NCBI GenBank assembly: GCA_946894095.1
Contig: OX335645.2
Location: 23,583,001 to 23,647,000 of the forward strand
Reading direction: 5' to 3'
Length of the DNA: 64,000 nucleotides
Source of the DNA: Incurvaria masculella
Taxonomy: Eukaryota; Arthropoda; Insecta; Lepidoptera; Incurvariidae
Part shown: piece by piece, positions 34,027 to 45,850 of the stretch
Layout: every line of letters begins with the position of its first letter
How positions within the stretch are numbered: position 1 is the first letter of the stretch
Translations under genes and position numbers: made by a program
Notes under the pieces: generated by a model
What the model saw: only the letters and a program-made list of their open reading frames with translations
The model's database searches: none
Told to the model about the DNA's origin: nothing

Positions 34027-34437
34027 GTTAAAAATAGAAAATAATTTGTAAATCAGGTTGGAAAAGGAATGAAATTATAATGTGGATATCTCTGAAATAA
34101 GAAGAGATAAAGACTTGCTGTCTAATGAATACCTTTTTACCATCGTTTTTACTCCGGTGTAGGAGTACCAGACATTATGAAATACCGGTGTAATAGTAGT
34201 GGCATAAATACTGATTAGTGGGGCAGAAACCACTGTTTAAAATATTGTTTAGTTTATAAGTAACTATAAACTCCTAATTATGATACAAACAATACATTTA
34301 TAACTATACAATTATAAATTGTACAATTGTATACGTTATAATTTATAACAATTAGCAAGGTAAGGATATGGTTGCCTGCATGGCTAATTGTTCACCCTTC
34401 TTAGCACTTAACCCTTCTAGTGACTAATGGCCAAATT

Positions 34438-34645
34438 TTCAATCCTCAGATAGTACTCTTAGGACTGATAGTATAATTTTACGTTTGTCAAAAGACGGAT
34501 AGTCATTGCCGGAAAATGTTATCTTCTATCACAATTATTTGACTAAAATTTTACTAATAAACATATGGATTTACAATATCGGATGGATAAGCAGAGGCGG
34601 ACAATAGTTATCTTGCTGATTATCAGGCTATTGGAAAATCAGCCC
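34438..34645 (-). mobile_element. Harbinger-like MITE, copy 2
   Basis: TGGCCAAATTTTCAATCCTC at the left and TTGGAAAATCAGCCC at the right are inverted ends. TAA flanks both sides (34435-34437 and 34646-34648). The interior is the reverse complement of the copies at 32353 and 47427, including TACGTTTGTCAAAAGACG. A 3-bp TTA or TAA target fits the PIF/Harbinger superfamily. Confidence 0.8.
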
Positions 34646-34648
34646 TAA

Positions 34649-35074
34649 AATAAGCGAAAAAAATACCCTATTCAAATTGCCATTATTACGTGCACTAAAC
34701 ATCCTGTTCACTTAATCGCTCAAACCGATGAAGACATGTTGCGTGGTATTTACAGCAGAACACCGACCGAGCCTCCAGCCATTACAGAGTCTATAACCAT
34801 CAGTATTACGATTCTCTTATCTTGCCATAACGTGGAAATGACCGCGGCTACATCTCAATCGGCCCATTAGGCCGCCGCTCGTTGCGCCTGGAATAAGTGA
34901 ACTTTCATTAAATGTCGGAAAGGACGGCGAATGTGGCGCTAATTAATTTAATTAATTTAATGGAATCGACGGCGGGATTACTGCGGAGTCATTCGCATGT
35001 CATTTGCTGTTGTGTAATTCATAACACTGTAGCTGCAAATTGTTAAAAGGCAATATCTGGTGTGGCGTTTTCCT
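34649..35074. other. nothing recognised
   Basis: Mixed composition; no gene or shared repeat. Confidence 0.4.
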
Positions 35075-35534
35075 GTGGCCCGCTCGGGTTGGTAAGGGTT
35101 GCGGCATGTATATTATGTAGGTATGGTATGGTCGAAGCGGCAATGAACATTGACCGTATTTTCCATCCAGTTCAATGTAGCCGAGCAATATTTAATGTGT
35201 TATGTGGACGAAAAAAAAGACAAAAAAAAAACATAATTTATAGACCAGTGAAGTTTCTTTGCGGGTTCTTCTTCACTGGTTGATCCAATTCGCGGATCAA
35301 TCAAATTGTGACATGACTTAGTGTAGTTTTACTACCAGAAGTTGAATAAATAAATGAAATGAAATACACGGAAGGTCCTGACATGGCACTTAGTACGCAT
35401 GTAGTGTGTTATGGTATTAGCTTTCCATGTCCAGTTATCGCTTTTAGATGGCGTCATCGTTACTGTGAATCACCTGCGAATCTTTTTCACGACATTAGTG
35501 AGATATTAGTTGTCCACATGCAGTTACATAAAAA
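35075..35534 (+). mobile_element. SINE tail copy, interrupted by a LINE-tail insertion
   Basis: Tail blocks GGTCGAAGCGGCAATGAACA, TTCCATCCAGTTCAATGTAG and CCGAGCAATAT stop at 35191. The tail resumes at 35370 with GGAAGGTCCTGACATGGCAC and reaches CAGTTACATAAAA at 35534. A further partial doubling of the last part (35438-35500) is present. The head is missing. Confidence 0.7.
35192..35369 (+). mobile_element. 3' end of an unclassified LINE or SINE, inserted in a SINE
   Basis: Contains GTTTCTTTGCGGGTTCTTCT, TTCACTGGTTGATCC and AATTCGCGGATCAA, and ends in a TAAATAAATGAAATGAAA-type tail. The same sequence occurs at 63899-64000. The A- and T-rich simple tail points to retroposition. Confidence 0.6.
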
Positions 35535-35941
35535 CCTTTATCTTATTTGTTTATACAATTAATGAAAATAATCTATTAACTGCAAGAGAATAAATCAAAA
35601 AATAATCTTTTTTTTTTTCGGATTCAATTCACGAAGTAAGATACGGTGTTTTCAGCAATAGAGGCGCGGCGCAGACACTCGGCCGGCACCTACGCACTGC
35701 GCCACAGAATAAGTAATAGTTCCTTACTGCGCTAGAGTTGCGTCTCGTCGCCACAATCGCACACTTGCGCGGACGACAACGCGCTCAGCAGGTCTATTCT
35801 TAGAATTTCGTGCTCAGGAACCAGGGATCTTTCCGTCTAGAAAACCGCTTATACAGATTTTCTCGACGGAAAAACCTTGACGTATTGAAATACCGGAATC
35901 TTTCCGTCGCGACTCACTTTGAGAATTATAGTGCTAGGACT
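35535..35941. other. no gene; GC-rich patch
   Basis: GC-rich at 35655-35790, otherwise AT-rich. Two short related inverted phrases around TCTTTCCGTC occur at 35828 and 35891. Confidence 0.35.
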
Positions 35942-36185
35942 GGGGGTCCATTCAGAGCAAGAGTGAGTTCGAGTTCGGGATTGAGTTAACCTAAAAATAG
36001 CTGGGAAATATATTATGATTTAAATAACGGAACCGTTATTTATACTTCCAACGTATTTACGGGACAAACCAGATTTTTACCTACCTGTAATGATGTTCTA
36101 GAAGTGTGGAAACATTAACTATTAAAAAAAGTGAGTTGATATTTAGTTGCGAATTCGAACTCACTCTTACTCTGAATGGACCCCC
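35942..36185. mobile_element. GGGGGTCC MITE, copy 2
   Basis: Starts GGGGGTCCATTCAGAGCAAG and ends TTACTCTGAATGGACCCCC, with the same core palindrome AATAACGGAACCGTTATT. It is 244 bases long like copy 1 and differs from it by few substitutions. Confidence 0.85.
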
Positions 36186-36827
36186 TGGTCATTGGATGAT
36201 TGTCATACTATTATTTTCCTGTATTAGGTTAACACACACTCTATGGTTGGTCAATTTACAAGACGATTCCATTACCGATTAAGAAGAAACGACCAAAAAC
36301 CGAGACTAATATTACAAATATGTGTTACGGTTGAAGCCTGATTTTGGTTAAAGACCGATTTTTTTCTTTAAAGGTGACTACGATTTCCTAAATAGATGTA
36401 CCCGTGTCAAGTGCACCGATTTCGAGTTTATAGTAAGATAAAATAACCTACAGCTATTTTTTTCAGGAATCTAAATGGATTAATACATAATTAAGTTTGT
36501 ACGGAACCCTCAGGCCGCACTTATACGTTTTTTTTAATCCTATTGACTCTAATAATCCTGGTTTACTCTGTAATTAGAATAACAAGTAATGTCTTTCTGC
36601 ATAAACATAAATTGGTTTACGTGCGATAGATTGACACAATTCGTGCAGGGGTATTTTGAGCCTTACTACCTAGCTGGTTATTTTCCTTTCTGACGTCAAC
36701 GATCAAGTAAATAATGAGCAATTAATAAAAACATACATTTAAAATCAAACCTACTTCATATTGAATTTAAAAAAAATGTGTAGTGATTATGAACACAGTT
36801 TCATTGAACTGGTTTTTTCTGAATTTT
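36186..36827. other. no gene; possible HINE-like 3' scrap
   Basis: At 36497-36537 TTGTACGGAACCCTCAGGCC and a final T run resemble a shortened 3' end of the HINE-like family. The rest is AT-rich and unrecognised. Confidence 0.35.
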
Positions 36828-37285
36828 TCATTGCCGTTTCGACCATCTTTTCATCTAATACGAAGGTACTGTCATACCAGGCCATGCACATAAAAATAAA
36901 ATAGAATAGTTTGAAAATGACAGTGCCGAGTTCGAAGAAGGGACTAAAAAAGCGGATCTGAGAGAGTTTTGTTTTAGGAAATAAGTTTTTTCCAAATAAA
37001 GTGCTGGTTCCCCAATTATGGATTTTTAACATGAGCTACGCCACCCACGAGCACGCCACGACGTGATAGGTACCAACCGGGCGGCCTTGACCCTACCTTC
37101 TTTTTAGGGGAAGGAGACCTACAATTTTACACGGATTCCCAACCATGAAACAGCTCGAATTCGTAACGAAGTGCACTCATCCAACTCAGAATCTAAAATA
37201 AATTTGTGAATTAACGGGCGGGGATTGAAACCCATGACCTCTGGCATAGAAAGCAAGTCCTCCCTCCCTTGAGCTCCGAGCCACT
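36828..37285 (-). mobile_element. tRNA-headed SINE interrupted by a 198-bp insertion
   Basis: The plus strand carries CATTGCCGTTTCGACCATC at 36828, then breaks at AGGTAC. It resumes at 37068 with AGGTACCAACCGGGCGG, then CATGAAACAGCTCGAATTCG, TCCAACTCAGAATC, and the tRNA-like head GGGATTGAAACCCATGACCT followed by CTGGCATAGAAAGCAAGTCC. The B-box-like sequence is on the minus strand (GGGTTTCAATCCC). The tail side before 36828 is missing. Confidence 0.8.
36870..37067. mobile_element. 198-bp insertion with 6-bp target duplication
   Basis: The sequence lies between two copies of AGGTAC (36864-36869 and 37068-37073) at a point where the SINE should be continuous. The ends TGTCATACCAGG and CCACGACGTGAT are not inverted repeats, and no simple-repeat tail is present. 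The element type is unknown. Confidence 0.6.
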
Positions 37286-38589
37286 CTGAGTAGTTTCACG
37301 CGTCGACAACAATCTCGTCGATCTATCGTCTCGGTCGACCGCGCGTCTTCTCGCTGTCACTCGGACCGCGCGGACGGCAACTCCCCGATACTCGAACTTG
37401 CCCCGATCGCTCCGTCGCGGGCTCATTTGCAACTCTATCGCTATTTGTATCTGTCGTTATGTCACTTAGCGCAACTATCATTACGCTGACGGCGCTTTAT
37501 TTATTTTGTCCGTTTAGATTAAGCTCCCATTATGCTAATTCGTCAGCGCCTCAAGGGTGTGTTGACGCGCACACCTCCGGCGCGATATGACCGGTTGCGC
37601 TGGGGCGTTGCCCCGTCGTTACTCGAACGAGTTGTGATTTACGAGCTGCAAAATCATAATTTTAGATAAAAACGGTAATTTTAGCAATAAAACCTGCTCA
37701 CTGCGCTGGCCGAGACGGCTTGCATTACAAACATCATTTCGTGTCACATTAATAGAGAGATTATCACATTTACGCAAGCTTCTAGGCTGAAATGTTTTGC
37801 ATCGAAGCATTGGCATTATTTTCAAATTTACTATTTAAATTAGTATTAAAATTTAATCGTTGACCGATAGGACCTTTTGAACAAGACTGTGGTCTCGTGG
37901 AAAACGCTGGTCATTGCATTGTTCGGAATCCATGTCTGAATCTGTAGGATCTGGATTTTTAGGGGCAAACATTGTCGAAGACAGACAGACAAACAGACAA
38001 ATACTTCCATAAAATTGTTTTTTATCATTCGTTTCGTTGGTATAAGCCCCTCGAAAAATATTTTTTAGTAAAATTCCAAAATTACAGACACGACACCCCC
38101 CTAGTGTTTTATAATAAGTGGAGATTTAGATGGAGATTTATTATAGAAACTCAACAGCTAAGTATTTAAGGTTACAAAAATAACAGGTATTTATCAAATT
38201 GTTTAGCCAATTATAATGTTTTACAGTTTGAAAATGTTGTTGACGTTAGGTACCTATGTTATAAGAATATAAATTCTAAAATATCCTAAACGTGAATCGA
38301 ACATATTATGGGTGTTCGTGTGGTGACAAGAATGAGGGTGGGAGGGGGGGCGGGAATCTGCGTAAAAAGCGTGAGTAGGGTGTGAGTTGAGTGTGGCGAG
38401 GGTGTGTGACAGGGAGGGTGTACACCTACGTAGGTGTGTGAGGAGTGGATAAAGGTTGAGTGAGGGTTAAGTGATGTTTTTATTTTAAAATTTTCAATCT
38501 TTATCTTATTTTTTTTTTTTTGATGTTTTTCAAAGTATGTGACTATATTTGCGGGAGACATTGGGGTCTCATAGTAGGTGGCGTCAGAT
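37286..38589. other. no recognisable gene
   Basis: GC-rich patches at 37300-37420 and 37545-37625. At 38330-38470 the plus strand is strongly purine-biased (G and GT runs); a 91-codon minus frame there is a composition effect. Confidence 0.4.
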
Positions 38590-38955
38590 TTTTTTTTAAT
38601 GTAACTAAACGTGGATGGCTAATACCGAACTGCCGTCAGATATTAGCCTAGCACACCACATGGGAACTAGGTGCCATGCCAGGACTTTCCTTATATCGCT
38701 CGGCTACATTGAACTAGATGAAAAACACGCGGCTTCGACCATCGTTAATTCAATGCGATGGTACCAACCCGGGCGGGATTAACCCTACCACCTAGTGAGT
38801 AAGACGTTCCACGTAAAACTGTAGGGGACCTACAGAACCACGGCCAGCCTCAACGGTTGAAAAATGGTCACCCATCCAGAACCTAACCGCGCTCAGAGGT
38901 GCTTCCCCAGCTTATCGATTCACAAGGCGTCGCACACTGAGCTACCGAGGCTGAC
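38590..38955 (-). mobile_element. hybrid-headed SINE, full-length, diverged head subfamily
   Basis: On the minus strand it starts GTCAGCCTCGGTAGCTCAGT, a close match to a tRNA A box, then AGCTGGGGAAGCACCTCTGA and TTCTGGATGGGTGACC, the 5S-like box C. The shared tail follows and ends in an A-rich tract (T run on the plus strand at 38590). The head differs from the 27151 and 55260 copies and resembles the one at 49690, so two head subfamilies exist. Confidence 0.8.
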
Positions 38956-40699
38956 AAGCTGACAGCACAAAGAATGAAACTTTCTCAAGTTATGAAAAAA
39001 AATCTCACAAATTATAGGAGGTGGAAAACGTCAGGGCCTGGAAAAAAAAATCGCTAGTTTGATGGCAATCGCCGTGCAAAATTGTGCCTTGACCAGTGGA
39101 CAAAGAATGCACTTCTTCAAACTTTCAACTCCAGACATTTCCTGTGACTTCACGACCCTAGCGGCCGAAAAGACTGACCTTGGGACCGCAAGTTGGCGTT
39201 GCAAATCACGGCACGCGCACGCCCAGCACCGCGCCAGCCGGCAGTGCAATTACGAAGCACAAAATTGGGTGTAGGTTGCTGTAATTACAGCAATATGACA
39301 GCTTTTGCGATTACGAAATCGATGCATTCACAAATGGTGCGGCACTCAGCGCTACCCGCAGCAATTAGGTCAACTCCATACATTTCGCGTCGAATCGGTA
39401 TTACGAAACGGCAAAGAACTGTCAAATGCGGGGAGGTAAACGCCTATTTCGTCTGCTCGTCTAGTCAAGTACCTCAAAAGTTGACCTATTGTCGACACAG
39501 ATTGGTCCGTGCTGGATGTAGGTGGATGAAAAACGGCTTCGTAATCGCGCTTTAGAAATGACGGGGGCGCACCTACACGTACCGCGGCACCATCCTCAAA
39601 TTTTGCGTAATCGCACTGCGGGGCAGCGCAGCTCCGCGCCCGGCTGCGCCCGCGCCGCTATATCTTACAGGTTTCATTTCGTAAGATTCGATAAGAGATG
39701 TGTAGCGGCTGATTATTATGTAAAGCGGTTAAATTAAGTAAATGACGCCGCGATTTCTTGACTTAATTTAGTGTTATTGCACCGGTACTTATTGTAAGGC
39801 TTTTAATTAATACTGTTAACCGCCTGAGCACAATCCAGCGTTAGCTGCAGATTATCTAGACATAGAGAAATGACACCATCGCCTAAGCGACGCAACATTA
39901 TCTGCTTTAAAACACGAAGAACATTGTTGGATAAACTGTTCTAGATTCGCTGAGAGATTTCTCGGGCAGTGGTATGACGGTCCTTTCGAAATAGGCTAAC
40001 CACTGAATGTGATCAGCCTGCTTTCATTGTGTTAAAATTTAAGCCAAGTAAATATACCATTTTCTCTAGAAGTCCCGGCGATTTTATTTTTTAATATTAA
40101 TTTTGTAATATTTTAACAAACAATTCGTATGATAGACCTTACATTCCCGATAGCCTGGTGAAAAAGTATTAAATTTTTAAATCGTTAACTTATATTTGCT
40201 TAAATCCTATATACGTCGGATACATCTGTCTCGATCAGAACCGATTCCGTTTAGTTTGATAAGAACGTTAGTAAACAAACATTTAATTATTTAAAAAAAT
40301 AAATTCAACTAATTTTGAAAATCAGAAAAGTAAATTTGTTTAATGGATCCAGCTTTAATATAAAAATATAAGAAAAGTATATAGTTTCTCATGTTAGGAA
40401 ATATGCATGCGACACCATAAAGAAAGCTTGAACACGGAATGAGACCGTGAAATATTAACCGTTGCGGGTTTCAAATATAGCTAGACCATCAATTATATTT
40501 TTCTGTCACCTTTTTGAAATTCAAAAGGCCCTCATAGAAGTCAACGCAATTATCTGTTGTCCCAGCCTTAAGTCTGATTGTTAAATTTTCGAAGTCTTGA
40601 AATGACTTCATCTAAACTTAGCCTTTTCGAAATAAAAATGTAAAGTGACAGAATTTCAATATTCTAATCTCAGAATGTCTGCTTGTTAAATCAGCTTTT
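38956..40699. other. no recognisable gene
   Basis: At 39245-39620 short ATTACGAA-type motifs recur in both orientations. Frames of 71-120 codons overlap and are unrecognised. The rest is AT-rich. Confidence 0.4.
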
Positions 40700-40905
40700 T
40701 ATTCTTAACCCTACCGCGAAGTAAGGAACGAGTACCGACAGTTTTACATGATTCCCATCCATGGAACAGCTCGCATTCGTGACTTATCCAACTCAGAATG
40801 AGAAAGAAAGCGGAGCATGATCGACATGGGGATTGGAACCCACGATCTCTGGAATGCAAGGCAAGTCCCCCCGGCACAGAGCTACGACCCGCTCGATCGT
40901 ACCAG
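40700..40905 (-). mobile_element. tRNA-headed SINE, tail-less copy
   Basis: The plus strand reads TTAACCCTACCGCGAAGTAA, ATGGAACAGCTCGCATTCG, TTATCCAACTCAGAATGAGA, then the head GGGGATTGGAACCCACGATC, GAATGCAAGGCAAGTCC and GAGCTACGACCCG. The minus strand therefore carries a B-box-like GGGTTCCAATCCCC. The 244-codon minus frame that begins at 41420 runs through this SINE and the neighbouring one and is not a gene. Confidence 0.8.
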
Positions 40906-41361
40906 TTACCAATGTCTATTGTACCATTGTAGTAGTAATGAAAGGCTAGGTTATACGAACAGTCAACCTGCACGTCCACGACACGAAGGCCAACCGATGG
41001 AGACGCATCTAGAGGCAGGTACTCGATACCGAAATCTGACATTTCACCGGTCGCTGTCACGTCGGCGGTCGTGACGCAGAAAAAGCGACCTCGTTCGGAA
41101 TGAATGGAGAGAAGATTAAAGTTCAAGTGGGGCGTGACGCTCGTGCGAGCCGCGGCGGAGACGCTACGAATGTCGGCGGTTTTGCGGACGTCGCGGCGTG
41201 ACCCGCCCTCCGACACGCCGCAGGGAAATGAAACCTGACCACTGTGATCCTCAAAAAAGCGTTTGCGGCAGTATCTTACACGATTATTAACATATCTTAT
41301 AGTGATTTGGGCAGAACAAGACGGTTTTTGATAATATTCAGCAAGACAAGATCGTACGTAT
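40906..41361. other. no gene; GC-rich patch
   Basis: CpG-rich at about 41120-41225. Unrecognised. Confidence 0.35.
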
Positions 41362-41745
41362 GTCAGCCTCATTGGCCCAGTGGCGCGACACTTCGGCGAT
41401 CGCTCTCCGAAGTTGAGCAACGCTGGGTCCGGTCTGGTCTTGGATGGGTGACCATTCGACCGTTGAGAGAGGCTGGCCGTGGTTCGGATTCCACGCTAAA
41501 CTGTCTTTTACGTTAAACTTATTTATTAGGTGGTAGGGTTTATCCCGCCGGGTTGGTACCATCGCATTGGATGAACGATGGTCGAAGCGGCAATGATAAT
41601 TGTCCGTGTTTTCCATCCAGTTCAATGTAGCCGTGCAATATAAGGAAGGTCCTGGCGTGGCATCTAGTTCCCATGTGGTGTGTTGGGCTAATACCATGAC
41701 AGAAGGTGTGGTATTGGCCATCCATGTCCAGTCACATAAAAAAAA
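41362..41745 (+). mobile_element. hybrid tRNA/5S-headed SINE, full-length copy
   Basis: Starts GTCAGCCTCATTGGCCCAGT, then CTCCGAAGTTGAGCAACGCT, CTTGGATGGGTGACC, the tail blocks GGTTGGTACCATCGCATTGG, TTCCATCCAGTTCAATGTAG and GTATTGGCCATCCATGTCCA, and ends GTCACATAAAAAAAA. It is nearly identical to 55260-55643 and so is relatively young. A polymerase III internal promoter of the 5S type is visible. Confidence 0.88.
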
Positions 41746-41817
41746 CCAGTTTACAGAAAGATAATGGTGTCTTCCTGGGGCATTATCCTACCTACTAGTA
41801 CAGTTGTCAGGTTTCTT

Positions 41818-41937
41818 ATGGAACACACCCGCACCTACTGTCATGCTATTAGCCCAACGGATCAAACAGGAATCACGTGCTAATTCATTTCACGGCTACA
41901 TTCAACCCAACGGAAAACCCCGACAATTTTCATTCAA
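41818..41937 (-). mobile_element. diverged SINE tail fragment
   Basis: TACTGTCATGCTATTAGCCC, ACGGCTACATTCAACC and GACAATTTTCATT on the plus strand are reverse complements of the shared tail. It lies tail to tail with the copy ending at 41745. Confidence 0.6.
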
Positions 41938-44900
41938 CGAATTTAAACGCCTTTGGTGAAACATTACGTGATCATAAGCTCTAATTAATGTCGTTGAATA
42001 AACAATGCACGTCAACAGGTTTTATGATGAGAAGGACCAAGGCGCATAAGAAAACTTACTCAAAATGGGTGGGGAAATTCGTCGGAGACGGAAACTCATA
42101 AGATCACGTGTTGCCAAGATATGAGAAAGGTTATAAATACGAATTATCTTATTGTAATTGTTTTTTGTTCATGGGACAGTGACACTACTGGAATCGAACT
42201 CGCCGGTCACCGTACAACATTGCATCTGACCCGCCTTCACGGAATCGTGTAAAACACGTGACATTTTTCTCAAGCGTCGTGCGGCAGCTGAAAGGATCGC
42301 CGCGGGGACAAAGCTGCTTCCGCTCACGAGCGCGACGGCCGTCCGCGTCCGTGAGGCTGTGAACTCCGCGCCGTGACACTTGACACGGCGGCGGCGCGGG
42401 GGAGGGCGCGGGAGGGGAGGGGTTGCGTTCCTGCGCGCGCGCCGGTGCTGCCTGCACGGGGATCAGCTCAGAAGCGACACTTGCAATGTGGCCTCTTTAA
42501 TGCAGGCCAAGTGAAAACTCGACTCTGACAGAGTGGGTTCCACGCCAATTAAACAGTTTATTTCTCGAAATATACTCATTACAGTTCTCCTGCAAAAATT
42601 TAAAAAAATTGCAATGCAGACTTTTCAAAAACCTCCCAATGAACATAACAAAGTACAAAATATTACTTAGAAATAGACTGAAAATATTTATTTTAAGGTC
42701 CAACGTGTTTCGAAAGGAATGTTTCGGACCAAAAGTGTCTTCCATAATCAGAGAATGCTCGCCGGATGATGGTCTAAATGTTTGGCCGAAACATGGAATT
42801 ATCCAGAGACCCACTCATTGAACCGTTCTTAAAAACCCTAAAATTGGAATGAACCATAATAATCTGAAATTATGCATATATTTAACCTTATTAGTTTATT
42901 TATCATATACTTTCTACACTACTTGGAGTGTGGCAGACTAATCAATCAGTCAGCATGGCCATTAATTGAATGCCTTTTATGAAGGGATATGACGTGATAT
43001 TTGTTATGAAACTCTCAATGACTAATAGATTGACTGATAGTTTGAAGTACCTTATTGCACTTCAAGCCACCAGTCAATTGGCGATGGGTAACGACTATTC
43101 ATCATAAATATTTTTAAAAACAAGTATAGAATTACTCTATTCCAAGTCACCGCAGTACAGTGTACATGCTCCAGTGTCGCGAGGCTGCTACTGGTGACAT
43201 GCCCCGCGATCAAAGGAGTCGTGAGTTCACACACTGCCCATCTCCCCCCCAAACCCTCGCCGCATACTTTAGCGTGTTATAAGCTCCCGATTCGAATGGA
43301 TATAACTTTTTTGACCCAAACCGCTGCCAGTCATGATCGCTTTCGATAAGTGGATGAAGCGATCGCAGCGAGAGTCCGTTTAGGGCATTGTGCGAGGTCG
43401 AATGTACGAGTAAGTAGTTTCTGGTTAGGTTGGCCTCCTTTGTGGGGAGTCATCGGTTACGATTTCATGGACGTTTTCGGGCGTTTCGAATTGAGATTGG
43501 AATTCCAGCGATGGGGTTGAATGGCAAACCGGCCATTGCGTTGCGTTAGCCCTGGTCCTACCGAAGAACGGTCCCTGGCCACGCGTGTTTTTACTTATAA
43601 CGACTTAACCACTTTAGTTTACATATGTTTATTACCAGGTCGGTTACCTTTAAAACTGTCGTACCCAAAAAATATATAAGAAATGATGTTGTGATGTCTA
43701 TGAAATGATTAAGTGTGTGCTATTGTTATTGATGACCTTTCGACGCACTTTATGGGAAGTTTACTAATTCCTTCGATAAATCCTAGGAGCTAGAATCATT
43801 AATTATTTGAAGGCGGTGTTGACTGCCTCATCGGAATTGGATTTGTTTTCTTAGAACAATTTGTCTAAATTTTGAAAAAAAAAAAATTCGTTGGAGCTAG
43901 GCCTGGAGAGCGTTGTAAGTGACGTAAAGATTTCAGTCGCAGTTCCTCTAACTTTGCGACTGTCTGTCGTAGCGGTCAATTATTGGTCCCGAAAAAGCAG
44001 TAGTCTAGAACAATCTGCCAGTTTCGTTGGTTTAGTGACGAGCTTATCCATCATGGTCTGCAATTATTGGCTATACCTATTTGCATTACATTTCTAGTCT
44101 TATCTTAAAGAGCTGTAGTGGGTAACACCAGCACTAGTCCACCCAATACTCACCGGTATCTTATGTTGAGTGTGCGTCAAGTTTTGGCTGGTTCTTCAGA
44201 GTGAAGCCATGTCTCAGAGGGTCCGTTTTGCTGATGATGATGTACGAATACGTATATTACATTGAGAATCGGCAATTTCGTAGGTAACGACGTAATCTTT
44301 TATTTTTATATATTTGTCGAATGTGAGAAATCGTGATTTTAACTAACACAGGTTTTCCCACGATAAACTCGTTACATTCATTTGTTAGATTGGTTAACTT
44401 TTTAACATGATTTGTGATGTTAAATTAAAAAATTCGCACAAAACTTTCACTTGACTCTTTCTGTAAGCTCACAATAGCTTTCCACCTTTTCAATATGGAC
44501 TTGGCTGAATTCCTGTTCTAACAAACGTATTTCCAAACCCTATCTATGCTAACATATCGTCCCCATTCCTGCGAATACCTTATCTTCTGTTATCTCAAGC
44601 CTTTAAGACCTTTGTAGAAGAAGGCTTGACTAGAGGGCTCTACATGTACATGTCCATATTAAAGTAATTTTGGGATAATTCACGGGAAAAAATATCGTCG
44701 TCGCAACACTTTCAGAACGCATTGCGCCTTGTATATAAGTCAAGGCGCAATGCGTTCTGAAACTCAATGCAATGCACTCTGATTAGTTAATTCTACATCC
44801 AATTTAATTCAGAGATACTCGTAAATATCCAATAACGTGAAATATTTGAAAAACTGCCGTGAAGATTTATCCGAATTGGCATCTATAAGGAAGTTCGTCG

Positions 44901-45748
44901 TCAACAGCCACATCTCATCATCCTTCTCTTTCTGTCAAACTGGCCTTGTAATGTGTTTATTGTAAAAAGTGCTTCCAAAGTGGCCACTGTATTACGCCTC
45001 CAAAAATAGTTTCATTTGTACCACAACAATAGAAAGATTCGGAGCCAAGTGCGCTGCCCTGGGGTACCAATAATCATCGCTGGCCATTGCACGACAAGCA
45101 TCAAAATCAAAACGTAACATCAAACGTTATTCTGCGGCAGAATTTTAAAGCTTTTTTTCTGTTCGCGTAGGCACAATATCAGTTGCACTTCAAATTGCTT
45201 TATCCAAACAAGCAATGTCACGATACAGGCCGCGTTCAACTTGTTCTCGCATTTGATTGAAAATATTCCAAGCCGTTTCACCTGCGTCGGGTGGCTCGTG
45301 CTAAGATTGTAAGTGGTCCGCAGTGAAGCTCTGGTTCCTTATCAGAGCATTAACATTGCCGAGATGACATCGAGGGCATTTAAATAAACGGAGAGCCTTC
45401 TGTTTTCGCAGATAGCGGCTGAAGTTTATATGTTGTCCGCCGGCGAGCTCGTTCTGCTTTTAAATGTCCGCTAATATTGGTCACGATTCCCTGGTACCGT
45501 TAGATCTCGAAAGTTCGACGAACAAACTCGCACAATTTTGGAACGAATCCCTCTTATCTACAAACCAAGAAGATGTTTAAAGCTGATCCGTGAAAAACGA
45601 TCGCTAGGGTAAATGTATTATTATTTAATTTTGGGGGAGGGAGGACTTTTTGGGTTTATACCTTCTTTGGATGTTTATAAACTTATTTAGAAAAAAGGTT
45701 TTCAAATGTAAAAGTTCATAGTTAACTAAATATTTTTTGGATATTTAC
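41938..45748. other. long stretch without recognisable genes
   Basis: GC-rich patch at 42290-42470. At 42683-42810 phrases such as GTTTCGGACC and GATGATGGTC resemble the 95-bp insert at 21962 and may belong to the same insect repeat. The hairpin at 44710-44762 is listed separately. Frames up to 105 codons are unrecognised. Confidence 0.4.
44710..44762. repeat. perfect 22-bp hairpin, 9-base loop
   Basis: TTTCAGAACGCATTGCGCCT plus TG at 44710-44731, loop TATATAAGT, exact reverse complement at 44741-44762. The copied arm is followed by another ACTCAATGCAATGC phrase. Confidence 0.9.
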
Positions 45749-45850
45749 GGCTGATACCACACCTGCTGTTGTAATATCAGTCCGACACACTGCATTTGGA
45801 AGAATCAGGAGCGTGCTAGGGCATTAATTTTACATGAACTCGGCTATATT
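45749..45850 (-). mobile_element. SINE tail fragment abutting a LINE
   Basis: TACGGCTGATACCACACCTG, TGTAATATCAGTCCGACACA and GAACTCGGCTATA on the plus strand match the reverse complement of the shared tail. It ends exactly at the T run that is the A tail of the minus-strand LINE beginning at 45851. Confidence 0.6.

Noticed and set aside
40686..41420. 244-codon minus frame
   Set aside because: It runs through the tRNA-headed SINE at 40700-40905, a GC-rich patch and the head of the SINE at 41362. No conserved domain is visible, so it is chance.
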